DNA of 64,000 bases from the NCBI RefSeq assembly GCF_003815675.1, contig NZ_CP033918.1, positions 248,001 to 312,000 on the forward strand. The letters are read 5' to 3'. Under the pieces are notes generated by a model that ran no database searches, had not been told where the DNA came from, and saw only the letters and a program-made list of their open reading frames with translations. This stretch comes from Chryseobacterium sp. G0186 (GTDB taxonomy: Bacteria > Bacteroidota > Bacteroidia > Flavobacteriales > Weeksellaceae). Shown one piece after another: positions 17,222-26,658 of this stretch. Numbering within the stretch: position 1 is the stretch's first letter; each line of letters begins with the position of its first letter. The translations under genes and the position numbers were made by a program.

Positions 17222-18733
17222 ATGAGAAAAATACGTGTCATCATCTTATCATTTTTGTCACTGAATGTTTTTGCCCAAAATACAAACGATAAGATAAAAT
17301 CATTTGAAACAAATCTGAATTCCTGGGATACTTCTAAAACTAAAAAATCATCCCTAAAAGAAAGAATGGCGCTCTACAATGCCAATGCAGTAAGTATTGC
17401 AGTCATTAAAGACTATAAAGTAGAATGGATTAAAGCCTATGGCTATGCCGATGTTTCTGAAAATAGAATGGCAACTCCCCAAACCCTTTTTCAGGCGGCT
17501 TCCATAAGCAAATCGATCAACAGTCTTGGGATTTTAAAACTGGTTCAGGATGGGAAATTAGGCTTAGATACTGACATCAATACTTATTTAACCGACTGGA
17601 AATTTCCGTATAATGAAGCCCTGTCAAAAGGGAAGAAGATTTCAATTGCCAACTTATTAAATCATACAGCCGGCTTATCTGTAGGTGGTTTTGGAGGCTA
17701 TGAAAGAGGAAAAAAACTGCCGACAACGATAGAAATCCTTAATGGAGTATCTCCTTCCAACTCGAATGCGGTGCGGTCTGTATTTGAACCCGGACTTAAG
17801 TTTCAATATTCCGGTGGTGGAACGTTGATTACACAATTAATCCTTGAAAATATGACCGGAGAAAGATATGAGGATTATATGATGAAAAATATTTTAATAC
17901 CATTAGGGATGAACGAAAGCTCCTTCAATCAGCCTCCTCTGGAAAATAAAGCTAAGCTGCTTGCCACGGGATATAATGCAAATGGTACAGAAGTAAAAGG
18001 GAAATATCATATCTATCCGGAAAAAGCACCGGCAGGGTTGTGGACGAATCCAACAGATTTGGCAAAATACATCATCGAGACTCAACTGTCACTAGCAGGA
18101 AAGTCGAATAAAATACTTTCCAAAGAAATGTCTGCAAAAAGAGTGGAGAATAATTTAGGGGTATTTTTGAATGATTTCAAAGGAACAAAATATTTTGGAC
18201 ACAGTGGTGGCAATGAAGGTTTTGTTTGTCATTATGTAGGCAGCCTTGAGGGAGGAAATGGAGTTGTGGTGATGACAAACGGCCGAAATATAGGATTAAT
18301 CAATGAAATAGTGAATAGCATTGCCAGTCTGAATCATTGGAAAAATTACCCCCTTGAGCCTCAAAAAGAATCTATTGCTTTGACGATAAGAAAAGAATGT
18401 GAAAAAAATATAGATAAAGGGATTGAGCTATACAAAAGACTCAAAAAGAGCAATCGTGCTGATTACAATTTTTCTAGCGAAAATGAATTAAATGACCTTG
18501 GGTATGAATTTCTAAGAGATGGAAATGTAGAATCAGCCATTAAAATTTTTGCCCTCAATATAAAAGAATTTCCAACATCTGTGAATGTATACGACAGCCG
18601 TGGAGAAGCCTATTTCAGCAAAAAAGAATACCTGTTATCGAAAAAAGACTATCAAAAAGTCTTAGAATTGGATCCCGCCAATCAAAATGCAAAAGAAATG
18701 CTTTTGAAAATTGAAAAAGAAACAATAAAATAG
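17222..18733 (+). CDS. Secreted serine hydrolase (class C beta-lactamase fold) with C-terminal TPR domain
   Basis: The 503 residues begin with a signal peptide ending NVFAQ. The SxxK nucleophile motif is Ser94-Ile-Ser-Lys97, the second motif is Tyr-Ser-Gly near 200 (KFQYSGGGTL), and the third is His-Ser-Gly near 328 (FGHSGGNEGF). This is the fold of AmpC, DD-peptidases and esterases. Residues about 375-503 form tetratricopeptide repeats (NELNDLGYEFLRDGNVESAI; VYDSRGEAYFSKKEYLLSKK), an arrangement seen in many Bacteroidota proteins of this family and probably for protein contact in the periplasm. The substrate is unknown. It is monocistronic. Confidence 0.88.
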   Translation: MRKIRVIILSFLSLNVFAQNTNDKIKSFETNLNSWDTSKTKKSSLKERMALYNANAVSIAVIKDYKVEWIKAYGYADVSENRMATPQTLFQAASISKSINSLGILKLVQDGKLGLDTDINTYLTDWKFPYNEALSKGKKISIANLLNHTAGLSVGGFGGYERGKKLPTTIEILNGVSPSNSNAVRSVFEPGLKFQYSGGGTLITQLILENMTGERYEDYMMKNILIPLGMNESSFNQPPLENKAKLLATGYNANGTEVKGKYHIYPEKAPAGLWTNPTDLAKYIIETQLSLAGKSNKILSKEMSAKRVENNLGVFLNDFKGTKYFGHSGGNEGFVCHYVGSLEGGNGVVVMTNGRNIGLINEIVNSIASLNHWKNYPLEPQKESIALTIRKECEKNIDKGIELYKRLKKSNRADYNFSSENELNDLGYEFLRDGNVESAIKIFALNIKEFPTSVNVYDSRGEAYFSKKEYLLSKKDYQKVLELDPANQNAKEMLLKIEKETIK

Positions 18734-18838
18734 AAAAAGATATGATTTTCTATAAATCTAATAAGGGTATTTCCTCTGGTTTATTATATTAGGTTTTTTG
18801 TAAGTTAGCAGAATAAAACTAACTAAAAAATACTAACC

Positions 18839-19090
18839 ATGGAAGAAAAGGCATTAAACGAATTAACAGATCAGGAATTGTTGGAAAAGAAAAAAAAATC
18901 CAGGTCTGAAAAAACAATCAATGCTGTTATTTTTGGTTTTCTGATTGGTATTGTTGTGTATAGCAGTGTAAAAAACGGTATCGGATTTTTTACATTTTTT
19001 CCATTGTTTTTTGCTTTTTATGCAGCTAGTCGATGGAAAAAAGGCGGTAAAGAATTAGAAAAAGAACTGGAATCCAGAAATCTGAAGTAA
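18839..19090 (+). CDS. Small inner-membrane protein
   Basis: 83 residues: a charged N-terminal helix (ELTDQELLEKKKKSRSEK), two membrane segments at about 28-45 and 50-64, and a basic tail. The family is widespread in Chryseobacterium and relatives but has no assigned role. The start follows a short A-rich spacer. Confidence 0.6.
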   Translation: MEEKALNELTDQELLEKKKKSRSEKTINAVIFGFLIGIVVYSSVKNGIGFFTFFPLFFAFYAASRWKKGGKELEKELESRNLK

Positions 19091-19127
19091 AAAACGAGAT
19101 TATATTTAAACTGACGACAATAAATAA

Positions 19128-19159
19128 CAGCCCATTGCTAAAAACAATGGGCTGATTTT
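19128..19159 (+). terminator. Hairpin terminator
   Basis: CAGCCCATTG (19128-19137) pairs perfectly with CAATGGGCTG (19145-19154). The T-tract is short (ATTTTC), so termination may be partial; it ends only 16 bp before the next start codon. Confidence 0.6.
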
Positions 19160-19175
19160 CAATAAACTTATTCTT

Positions 19176-19826
19176 ATGAGCATCACGAAGACCTATATTG
19201 ATAAAGCCCTTGCATTAGTAGAAAGGAATAAAGAATACCTTATGTATGAGCAGGAAGTTCATCCTGAAATGAGAACTGATGCTGATTGGTCTGCCATCAA
19301 GGAGAAATCATCGAAGATGAATCTGGAACAGGATGGGGCAACCACAGAATTACTAAACCTGATTTCTGCAAATGATAGTTTCTGGAAAGCAATAGAGAAT
19401 ACGATTACAGATCATGACATTGAAAAGCTGGAAGCACATCTGGAAATTACTTTTCCGGAGTCTTACAAAGAATATTTAAGGTACAAACATTTTTATACGA
19501 TTTTTCTCGATAATGATATCAGGTTTTACCCTAAGCCAATTGGATCATGGGAACAAATCCTGAAAGATAATAACGAAGAAATGAGAGAGATTCTTCTGGA
19601 CCGAGGGTATCTGGGAATAGGAAATTATTCTGATTATGGAGAAGTCTGTTTTGATTTTAATGACTCTGCAGATCATCCTGCCATTGTAATGATAGATTAC
19701 GAAAGTGGGGAGCCTGAAATGCTGGCAGAAAATTTTACTGCTTTATTGGAAATGATAATTGCAAAACCGGAACCTGTAGTAACAGAATTGAAAGCCTGGG
19801 AAAAGAAAATGTATGGAGTATCATAA
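19176..19826 (+). CDS. SMI1/KNR4 family protein
   Basis: 216 residues. The SMI1/KNR4 (SUKH) domain occupies about 75-200 and begins EKLEAHLEITFPESYKEYLRY, with the family's WxxIL strand (GSWEQILKDNNEE) and the GDYGEVCFDF-like segment (YSDYGEVCFDFNDSADHPAI). SUKH proteins are common immunity proteins of polymorphic toxin systems, but many single copies are not next to a toxin and none is visible here. Cytoplasmic. Confidence 0.85.
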   Translation: MSITKTYIDKALALVERNKEYLMYEQEVHPEMRTDADWSAIKEKSSKMNLEQDGATTELLNLISANDSFWKAIENTITDHDIEKLEAHLEITFPESYKEYLRYKHFYTIFLDNDIRFYPKPIGSWEQILKDNNEEMREILLDRGYLGIGNYSDYGEVCFDFNDSADHPAIVMIDYESGEPEMLAENFTALLEMIIAKPEPVVTELKAWEKKMYGVS

Positions 19827-19881
19827 ACTCTTGAAAATTGAGATGCTAGATTTTAAAATAATAATTGAAATTGTATAGAAA

Positions 19882-20771
19882 ATGGTAAATACAAAAGTGA
19901 AATTAGTAAAACTACTGTTGATTTTTATGTTGGGCTTCAGCAATATTGCTTTCTCACAGGAATTTTATCCAACCAATATCATCCACTTGTTTACAGACGA
20001 GGGAATTGAAGAGGGAGTAAGTAAATTGCCATTCTGAATGAAGACTATCTTTCAAAAAAAAGATTTCAGAAAATAAATGATACGTTGTATGTACATCCTG
20101 ATTCTAAAGAAACTGTTTTTCTTTCTACCTTAAAAACAGAAAACACAAATCAGTTAATCGTTAATTATCTTACACACACTAACCTTAGCGCTTTTAAAAA
20201 ACGATTGCAGGATAAGGCCTTAAACCTTGAAAAAGTGAATGAAAATCTGTACCAGATGAAATCCAGAGAGGCGAATAATCAGTTTTTTATAGACAAGGAT
20301 TCATTGGTGGGAGGCACTCAGTTTCATTATTTTAAATTTACTCTTACCTATGATAAAGGAACCCGGTTTTGAGTCTCCAGAGACAGATATAATTTTCCTA
20401 TTGCAAAAGTATATCCGTTTCAAAATACTTCCTGGTATTTTACTGCAGATTATTCCGAATCCAGTTCGTATGCAGATGAATATGATCTTAAAATAAAATT
20501 TACTAAAGAGAAAACACCTAACAAAATAGAGTTTTTGGACGATATTCATTATACGGTTACCTACACAGACAAAAACAATAAGCCTAACATATTCAAAGGA
20601 ACCTATGATAATGGCAGCAGTATAAGATTTGATTACGATTTTGATGCTCATGACAAAGTCATTAAAAACAAAAACGGAACTGTGACCAAGATTTCAGAAA
20701 TGCGTCCGGTAGCTCCGTCATTTATCAATCCTGCTGAACTTAATCAATCGAAAAATGCAGTATCTATATGA
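19882..20771 (+). pseudogene. Secreted protein gene with a frameshift and an in-frame stop
   Basis: It begins with a signal peptide (MVNTKVKLVKLLLIFMLGFS to the AFSQ cleavage site). Near 20024 one base is missing: adding an A in AGTAAATTG lets the frame run on into KIAILNEDYLSKKRFQ. At 20370-20372 a TGA interrupts the restored frame (DKGTRF-stop-VSRDRYNFPIAKVYPF), and the rest runs in the same frame to 20771. The restored product is about 296 residues, beta-rich, with no domain I can name. Two independent lesions make true decay more likely here than in the single-lesion cases. Confidence 0.75.
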
Positions 20772-20872
20772 ATAACTCAGTAATCAACAGATTTCAGTAG
20801 GACGGGGGCATTTGTTGTCCCCGGATTACTGAATAAAACATTATTTAAAGGATGATAAAAAGTAACTTATTA

Positions 20873-21303
20873 ATGAATTTTAAAGAAATTCATCTGGGAA
20901 GTCTTATCCGGCTTCGGGTTAAAGAAAAAAGATAGACACATTCAGGATCTGTAATTTCCTTAAATGTACCGAAGAAGAAGTAGAACATATGTACACCAAT
21001 AAAAGTATTGATTCACAAATGCTTTTAAAATGGAGTAAATTGCTTGAATATGATTTCTTTAGGATTTATTCACAACATATGATCTTATTTGCCCCCTGCA
21101 TGGCAGATGATCAGAAAAATCAGCAGGTGGAAAATTCATTATTACCCAAATTCAGGAAAAGCCTTTATACAAAGGAGATTATCAACTTTATGCTCGATCA
21201 GTATACCTCCGGGGAAATGTCTAAGCAGGAAATCTATGAAAAATATAATATTCCAAAATCAACCTTTCATAAATGGCTGGATAAATACAACAACGAATTC
21301 TAA
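20873..21303 (+). pseudogene. HTH protein of a Chryseobacterium gene pair, frameshifted at A6
   Basis: MNFKEIHLGSLIRLRVKEK opens at 20873. The frame breaks in GAAAAAAGATAG (20927-20935). One extra A gives KKIDTFRICNFLKCTEEEVE, which runs into HMYTNKSIDSQMLLKWSKLLEYDFFRIYSQH and a C-terminal transposase-like HTH (KQEIYEKYNIPKSTFHKWL) ending at 21303. Intact relatives of about 145 residues occur many times in Chryseobacterium genomes next to a second HTH gene like the one at 21336; the role is unknown. An internal ATG at 20989 could still give a shorter product with the HTH. Confidence 0.7.
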
Positions 21304-21335
21304 GAGACTGCATTTTTTAAGAAAACCAAGATATA

Positions 21336-21668
21336 ATGAATAGAAACCGCCCCAATTATAACGTAATTTACTATGACCTCATTCAAAAAAAGCATCCGGA
21401 TAAAATAGAGGCCTGCAAAGAACTATTAAAAAAAGAAAATATGGATGCTACAGATATTCTGGAACTTAACCGGAGAATATTTCCTGTAACCAGGGAAAAT
21501 AACGGAAAATTTAAACAAAGACATCGTGCATACCATGAAGCGGATATCCTAAAGATCCTTGATTATCAAAAAAAGAATAAACTGAACAATCTACAATTGG
21601 CCAGTCATTTTAAAATGAGCAGAAACACCATCACTAAATGGCGCCGGCTGATGAAAATTGTAAAATAG
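21336..21668 (+). CDS. HTH protein, second member of the Chryseobacterium gene pair
   Basis: 110 residues, basic. A conserved N-terminus (NRPNYNVIYYDLIQKKHPDK) is followed by an acidic linker and a C-terminal helix-turn-helix (LQLASHFKMSRNTITKWRRL) like the HTH of IS3/IS630-type transposase OrfA proteins. There is no catalytic DDE domain and no inverted repeats, so this is not an insertion sequence. It starts 32 bp after the preceding HTH gene, as in other copies of the pair. DNA binding is likely; the purpose is unknown. Confidence 0.7.
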   Translation: MNRNRPNYNVIYYDLIQKKHPDKIEACKELLKKENMDATDILELNRRIFPVTRENNGKFKQRHRAYHEADILKILDYQKKNKLNNLQLASHFKMSRNTITKWRRLMKIVK

Positions 21669-21688
21669 AAATCGCAATTCGTTGCAAG

Positions 21689-21733
21689 AAAATCCTGCAG
21701 TCTTATACAATATGACCCGCAGGATTTTTAATT
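21689..21733. terminator. Bidirectional terminator
   Basis: AAAATCCTGC (21689-21698) pairs with GCAGGATTTT (21719-21728), with T-rich flanks. It lies between convergent genes (the HTH gene from the left, the YcaQ-like gene from the right). Confidence 0.75.
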
Positions 21734-21742
21734 TTTATCATA

Positions 21743-22942
21743 TTAGGTTAGCTTACGGAGGTATTTTTCCACTTTCTTTGTGAATTTTGTAGGACTTACC
21801 TGTGTTAATTGCAAGGAGGGACAGCCATTAAAGTCGGCAAACTGTTGTACTGATTTTATAAAAGGCTCCAGCCACAGATCTGGGTTGATATTCACATCTT
21901 CAATATGTAAATGGATCAGCTCAAACTGCTTGCTTTTTCGGTGGGCTTTACAGTCTAGCCTGCCCATAAAGGAATTCCCAAATAAGATCGGTAAGCAAAA
22001 ATAGCCGTATTGTCTCTTTTCCTTGGGAACATAGCATTCAAGGCGAAAATCAAAGTTGAAGATCTGCTTAATGCGGTCCCGATGAATAATCGAATTGTCA
22101 AATGGAGATAGAAGCTGCACTTGGGAAACAGGAGGAGCAAATGTTTTTTCCAGTAAATCACTTTGTACAAAAACAGGAGGCATTCCATCAATGCTTATTT
22201 GTTGTATTGAATTTTCCTGAAGCATTGATTGTAAAACCTCTTGTGCCTCTTTTTTTAAGAGTTCCCCGGTTTTAAGATGTGTAATTTGCTTCAGAGTTGT
22301 AAACCCATAGGCTCGGAGGTAGGTTTTTACCAAATATTCAGCAAACTCAAGTGAAGACGGTTCTTTTAGATTAATATCTTTCGGTAATACTCTCTCCCGG
22401 AGGTCATAGGTTTTCTCCATTCCCTTGCGCTTGCTAATCATCAGATCTCCCTGCATAAAGAGCCTTTCAAGAGCCAGTTTGGTAGGCTTCCAGCTCCACC
22501 AGCTTCCAGCCTTTTTACTTTCACTTTCAAAATCTCTTGCTTTTTTAGGTCCCTCATTCCGAATAACATCAAGGACATGCTGCATGACCTTAGGATCTGC
22601 ATTATAATAGTGAGATTGATTTTCTTTAACGCTTAGCATTTGGGGTAAAGCATAGCGGAAATCTCTCATGGGAAGATACGAAGCAGCGTGAAACCAATAT
22701 TCAAATACCTTACGTTCTTCCATGAGTTCCTCTAAATAGTTTGGGTGATAATCCGGAATTCTTGTCCAAAGAGTATGGTGATGGGCACGCTCAACAATTG
22801 ATAACGTATCGATTTGTATATAGCCAAGATGTTCCAAAGCTTTCAGTACAGCATTTTTTCCTGTTCCAAATGAAGCGGTTTGGTTTAATCCCTGACTTTC
22901 TAGTGTGATGTGTTGCAGTTGCTGCAATATAACTTCCTGCAT
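21743..22942 (-). CDS. YcaQ-like winged-helix DNA glycosylase family protein
   Basis: 399 residues of the HTH_42/YcaQ family (AlkX/YcaQ excises bases at interstrand crosslinks). The family core is visible: a first winged helix with LGYIQIDTLSIVERAHHHTLWTRIP (about 36-60; QxD is the catalytic motif, here Q38-I-D40), the FEYWFHAASYLP segment, and a third winged region (LRAYGFTTLKQITHLKTGEL). The C-terminal domain has LLSPFDNSIIHRDR and a beta barrel. The length fits the family. Cytoplasmic, single gene, apparently intact. Confidence 0.85.
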   Translation of the reverse strand: MQEVILQQLQHITLESQGLNQTASFGTGKNAVLKALEHLGYIQIDTLSIVERAHHHTLWTRIPDYHPNYLEELMEERKVFEYWFHAASYLPMRDFRYALPQMLSVKENQSHYYNADPKVMQHVLDVIRNEGPKKARDFESESKKAGSWWSWKPTKLALERLFMQGDLMISKRKGMEKTYDLRERVLPKDINLKEPSSLEFAEYLVKTYLRAYGFTTLKQITHLKTGELLKKEAQEVLQSMLQENSIQQISIDGMPPVFVQSDLLEKTFAPPVSQVQLLSPFDNSIIHRDRIKQIFNFDFRLECYVPKEKRQYGYFCLPILFGNSFMGRLDCKAHRKSKQFELIHLHIEDVNINPDLWLEPFIKSVQQFADFNGCPSLQLTQVSPTKFTKKVEKYLRKLT

Positions 22943-23502
22943 TTTTGATTCTTTCTTTTTTGATATTCAATTCCTCATGGATATTATTAGGCAGAGAAAA
23001 ATTGAATGTTGAAGTGATGGAAAGTTACAATTAAATCCAGGGATTTTAAATGATTAAAATAAAAAATTAAAAAAAGCGCTGAACAAAATTTAAGGCACTT
23101 TTTCAATCGAAGCCAATTATTTGTAGTGACATCAGGGCTTTCCGTAAAGTGTTAGGAATCAATAGAATTATTTTTTTAATACCCGATCGTAGTTTTACTA
23201 CAATTTTTCAAATAATTGCTAATTCATTTTGTCGTGATTTTTTTAGGTGATATATTGGTATTATCAAATCACAGTAAAATTTTTATGAAAACAAAACCAA
23301 ATTCAGGTGAAAAATAACACCGAAAAAGCATATAAACACGAACTTTTTTAAGTTTATCCTCTATTCCGAACCAATCAAACCAGTCCAAAAGTAAACGTGC
23401 GAAAGGAGACCAAGGCAATTACTGACTGTCATTTGAGTACATGGTCTCTTCTTTCTGTGGAAGAAATTCCAAATTACATTAGACAACAGAAAAACTTATG
23501 TC
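22943..23502. other. Gene-free region between ycaQ-like gene and vgrG, with one long hairpin
   Basis: No convincing ORF lies here. Near its right end GAAAG-GAGACCA (23401-23412) can pair with TGGTCTC-TT-CTTTC (23442-23455), giving a 12-bp stem with a 2-nt bulge around a 29-nt loop, some 50 bp before vgrG. It has no T-tract. It may be a structured 5' leader of the secretion island. Confidence 0.5.
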
Positions 23503-25647
23503 ATGTTTCAAGAAGAAGAAAAGAATTTTCCAAAGAACGGAAAAAATTCAAACAAGACAAATATAGCAGACAAAACCCAGGAACTCGCTGGTAATCCTGC
23601 TTCAGAAAAAAATGTGCCTCCACCACAAAATGGGAGTGATACAGGAAATTACTTTATGAATCAGCCATTGGTGCCCAACAATCCAACGATAAGTCAGGAT
23701 AAAGTTTGGTCCAAACAACCTACATCAAAGATCTTCAATGCACAGGGAATTCCGGAAAATGACATTGCAGGGATCAATCGTGTAGTACGGCTTGAAATTT
23801 TTGTGGAGGGAGATCCCGTTAAGTTTTTTAAACACTTTAAGCTTACACAAAGTGCTGTCAGACATCATGAATTTGATCTTACCCTTGCCTACGATACCTT
23901 GGGAAATGCAGAAAATCACAATCTGGAACAGGCTCAAAAGTTTCTGGGCAAAAGAATAACTGTTGTCTTCAAATACAAAGATATTGAAGAAGGCCCTGAA
24001 AGAAATTTTGTGGGAGTGATTACAGAAGTAGGCTTCAGTCAGGAGAAGGGAAGCCTTGGGAATCTTGTACTGAAAGGGTATAGCCCAACCATATTGTTGG
24101 ATGCAGCGCCTCACATCCAGAGTTTTGGAGGAGCCCAACCCATAAGTTTAAACAGTATTGCACAGGAAGTCATCAAAGAAGGACTCGGACAAGGCAAATA
24201 TGATTTCAGAGTGGATGCCCGCTACGGAAATGTCTCTTACAGCTCCCAATATGGAGAAACCCATTACAATTTCCTTGCAAGGTTAGCAGAAGCTTATGGA
24301 GAGCAATTCTTCTATGACGGAGAAGTCCTGCATTTCGGACAGTTGCCCCCACAGGAACAACCTGTGAAACTCACTTATGGGAGTAATTTGAGTGATGTTA
24401 AAATAAAAATGAAGGCACAGCATGTCAACCCTACATTTTATGGCTACAACAGCAGCAAGAATGAGAAATTTAAAGGGACAAGCTCAAAAATTAGTCATAC
24501 CTCCGATATTGCGAGACGTGCCTACGAAATATCAGAAAAAACATTTTCCACACCATCTCTGCGTATAGCTCCTATAAAGGCTTCTTCCTTTATGGATATT
24601 GATGCTTCGCAAAAGGGAACCGCAGGGAGTAGAGCTTCCGAAGTATTCATTACTTCAGGATGTACAACAGTTCCATTCCTTTATCCCGGTTGTATTGCAG
24701 ATATTGAAATGAGGAAAACAGATACTAATGATACTTCCTATTTTACAAAACTGATGCTGATAGAAGTAAGTCATGAGGTAGATGCTAGAGGCTATTACAT
24801 CGGAACATTTGAAGCTATCGCTTCAGATACAGGTTTTATTCCAAGGCCTGAATTTGCTGTTCCCATAGCAGAACCTCAGTTTGGAAAGGTTATTTCCAAT
24901 ACAGACCCATTGAATCAGGGACGTGTTCAGGTTCAATTTGACTGGCAGGGCGGGCAGGACACCACGGAATTTATCAGGGTAATGTCTCCTGATGCAGGGA
25001 GCAGTGATAAAGTAGGGAAAAACCGCGGCTTTATGTCAATTCCGGAGGTTGGAGACCAGGTTATTGTTAATTTTGTACATCTTCATCCTGATCGCCCTTT
25101 CGTTATGGGAGGAATGTACCATGGAGGAATTGGTGCTGGCGGAGGCTCAGGAAATAATGTCATGAGCTTTAGCGGAAGAAGTGGTGCCGAACTGAAATAT
25201 GATAATGGTGCAGGCTCAATGAACCTTAAAGACCAGGGTGGGGCCAATATGTTCTTTGATGGAAGCGGAAATGCCATCGTCAATGCAAATACAGATCATA
25301 CAACCAATACGGGTAGTAATAATACGATTAATGCGGGAAGCACAAATGTGATCAACGTTGGCGGAGAAAAAGGAGCTCCACCGCAAGCAATGCTTAAAAT
25401 GGATTCCGCGGGAAATGTAGTGATTGATGCTAAATCTTCAATTACTTTAAAAGTAGGTGATAATTTATTGTCAATCGACAAACAAGGACTCATCAAACTG
25501 AATGGAAAGAATCTTGAGCAAAAAGCTGACAATAATTTTGATCTCAACGCAAAACGCGTCAGCCAGACAGCAAAAGGATCTAATTTTAAAATCAATAGCG
25601 ACCAAAACGTTATTGTAACCGGAGGAAATGAAGTTAAAATGAAATAA
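23503..25647 (+). CDS. vgrG: Type VI secretion VgrG (tip/spike protein), Bacteroidota type
   Basis: 714 residues. A disordered N-terminus (1-75) rich in Asn/Lys/Pro is followed by the gp27-like domain (about 85-430; VVRLEIFVEGDPVKFFKHFKL), an OB-fold gp5-like domain near 450-540 (AEPQFGKVISNTDPLNQGRVQVQFDWQGG) and a C-terminal beta-helical needle with repeated Asn/Gly (about 570-700). It would cap the Hcp tube and carry effectors. No other T6SS structural genes (TssB/C, Hcp, ClpV) are in the window, so this is an orphan cargo island. PAAR-like, effector-like and TPR genes follow in order and are presumably co-transcribed. Confidence 0.92.
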   Translation: MFQEEEKNFPKNGKNSNKTNIADKTQELAGNPASEKNVPPPQNGSDTGNYFMNQPLVPNNPTISQDKVWSKQPTSKIFNAQGIPENDIAGINRVVRLEIFVEGDPVKFFKHFKLTQSAVRHHEFDLTLAYDTLGNAENHNLEQAQKFLGKRITVVFKYKDIEEGPERNFVGVITEVGFSQEKGSLGNLVLKGYSPTILLDAAPHIQSFGGAQPISLNSIAQEVIKEGLGQGKYDFRVDARYGNVSYSSQYGETHYNFLARLAEAYGEQFFYDGEVLHFGQLPPQEQPVKLTYGSNLSDVKIKMKAQHVNPTFYGYNSSKNEKFKGTSSKISHTSDIARRAYEISEKTFSTPSLRIAPIKASSFMDIDASQKGTAGSRASEVFITSGCTTVPFLYPGCIADIEMRKTDTNDTSYFTKLMLIEVSHEVDARGYYIGTFEAIASDTGFIPRPEFAVPIAEPQFGKVISNTDPLNQGRVQVQFDWQGGQDTTEFIRVMSPDAGSSDKVGKNRGFMSIPEVGDQVIVNFVHLHPDRPFVMGGMYHGGIGAGGGSGNNVMSFSGRSGAELKYDNGAGSMNLKDQGGANMFFDGSGNAIVNANTDHTTNTGSNNTINAGSTNVINVGGEKGAPPQAMLKMDSAGNVVIDAKSSITLKVGDNLLSIDKQGLIKLNGKNLEQKADNNFDLNAKRVSQTAKGSNFKINSDQNVIVTGGNEVKMK

Positions 25648-25658
25648 AAAATAAAGCC

Positions 25659-25991
25659 ATGCAATATCTTAAAAACAATGCTATTTTAAAATGTGACAAA
25701 GGCTTGATTCCATCACTTTTAAATATTACAAGCAATAATAAAATAAAGAACAGAGAGGGTTTATTTGCCACGGATAAGGACAATATTGCAGGAGTAAATA
25801 TTACCCATTTTACGCTCTGTAGTGTTGCAGGAATCTGCAGATTAAATCTAAATCTGAGCGGTCAGAAGCTCAATTGGATCAACACTGTGCCTAAAGTGAA
25901 AATAAAAGACACAAAGGCACTGTTTGAGGCATCTAAATGTATTTGTCCTCTGGGTGGAATTATTACAAGTATTAACTCTGGACAAATATAA
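25659..25991 (+). CDS. PAAR-like DUF4280 protein
   Basis: 110 residues. DUF4280 proteins are PAAR-like cone-shaped spike tips that sit on VgrG. The features visible are the N-terminal NNAILKCDKGL, the central NITHFTLCSVAGICRL and the C-terminal ASKCICPLGGIIT, with the paired cysteines typical of the family. It starts 11 bp after vgrG and ends 6 bp before the next gene, so all three are made together and probably assemble as spike plus cargo. Confidence 0.88.
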   Translation: MQYLKNNAILKCDKGLIPSLLNITSNNKIKNREGLFATDKDNIAGVNITHFTLCSVAGICRLNLNLSGQKLNWINTVPKVKIKDTKALFEASKCICPLGGIITSINSGQI

Positions 25992-25997
25992 ACTATT

Positions 25998-26636
25998 ATG
26001 CCTGCATTAGTATTGGGAGCCGGTTTAGCGGCTTTGGCTGCAGCCATCATCGAAGCCCTTATTATGGCGATTATTATTCTCGCCGTTATATTGATTGTTG
26101 CCTATATCATCTACAAGATTGTAGAACTGGTGCAGGGATGGACCAGTGAAACGGCTGATGATGTATGGGATGATACAGCGCCACCCGTAGAAGAACCTAT
26201 CCCGGTTCCTGAAACAAAACCGATAGACATTCCTATTCCAATCCCCATCCCGTTGAGTGTGCCTATTGATAAGGATGTTCCCTCGGAGCCAGGTCCATTT
26301 AATGTATATGATGTGCATGTAAATCTTCCCGGAGATTACGGGGATTACCAAAGAGGGGTTGCCGATCCGGACTCTGTATTTTTAGGGGCCGGTGAAATTT
26401 ATAAATATGGTATTACTAAATATGGATCTGTTCTTAGAAGATATGAAGCCTTTTCATGGACAAGTCCTAAGGAGCTGATGATTTTACGAAATTTACAAAA
26501 TGGTAGTTTTGGACCTTTTGAATGGTATGCCTTTAGAAGAAGCTATGCCTTTGCAAGATTTATTGAAAATGGCTTGATAGCAGCTTATTTTGCCATTCGT
26601 GGTAAACTGCCTCCTGGAAATACCGGATATTATTAA
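25998..26636 (+). CDS. Candidate T6SS effector: membrane segment, proline linker, GIY-YIG-like tail
   Basis: 212 residues. Residues 8-46 are an Ala/Ile/Val-rich hydrophobic stretch (one long or two short membrane segments, as in pre-toxin regions of T6SS effectors). Residues 61-100 are a Pro/acidic linker. The C-terminal 110 residues follow the GIY-YIG nuclease layout: Tyr104 (NVYDV), Tyr135/Tyr137 in EIYKYGIT, Arg147-Arg148, Glu190 (ARFIENGLIAAY) and Asn208 (LPPGN). This assignment is by motif order only. Position right after VgrG and DUF4280 supports a secreted antibacterial DNase; a structural adaptor is the alternative. Confidence 0.6.
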   Translation: MPALVLGAGLAALAAAIIEALIMAIIILAVILIVAYIIYKIVELVQGWTSETADDVWDDTAPPVEEPIPVPETKPIDIPIPIPIPLSVPIDKDVPSEPGPFNVYDVHVNLPGDYGDYQRGVADPDSVFLGAGEIYKYGITKYGSVLRRYEAFSWTSPKELMILRNLQNGSFGPFEWYAFRRSYAFARFIENGLIAAYFAIRGKLPPGNTGYY

Positions 26637-26658
26637 TGTTAGAAAATAAAGATAAAAA

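Noticed and set aside
20873..21668. Complete insertion sequence
   Set aside because: Only OrfA-like HTH proteins are present; no DDE transposase, terminal inverted repeats or target duplication can be seen.
23397..23594. 65-codon ORF overlapping the vgrG start
   Set aside because: It overlaps the vgrG N-terminus in another frame and uses a GTG start within the leader hairpin.
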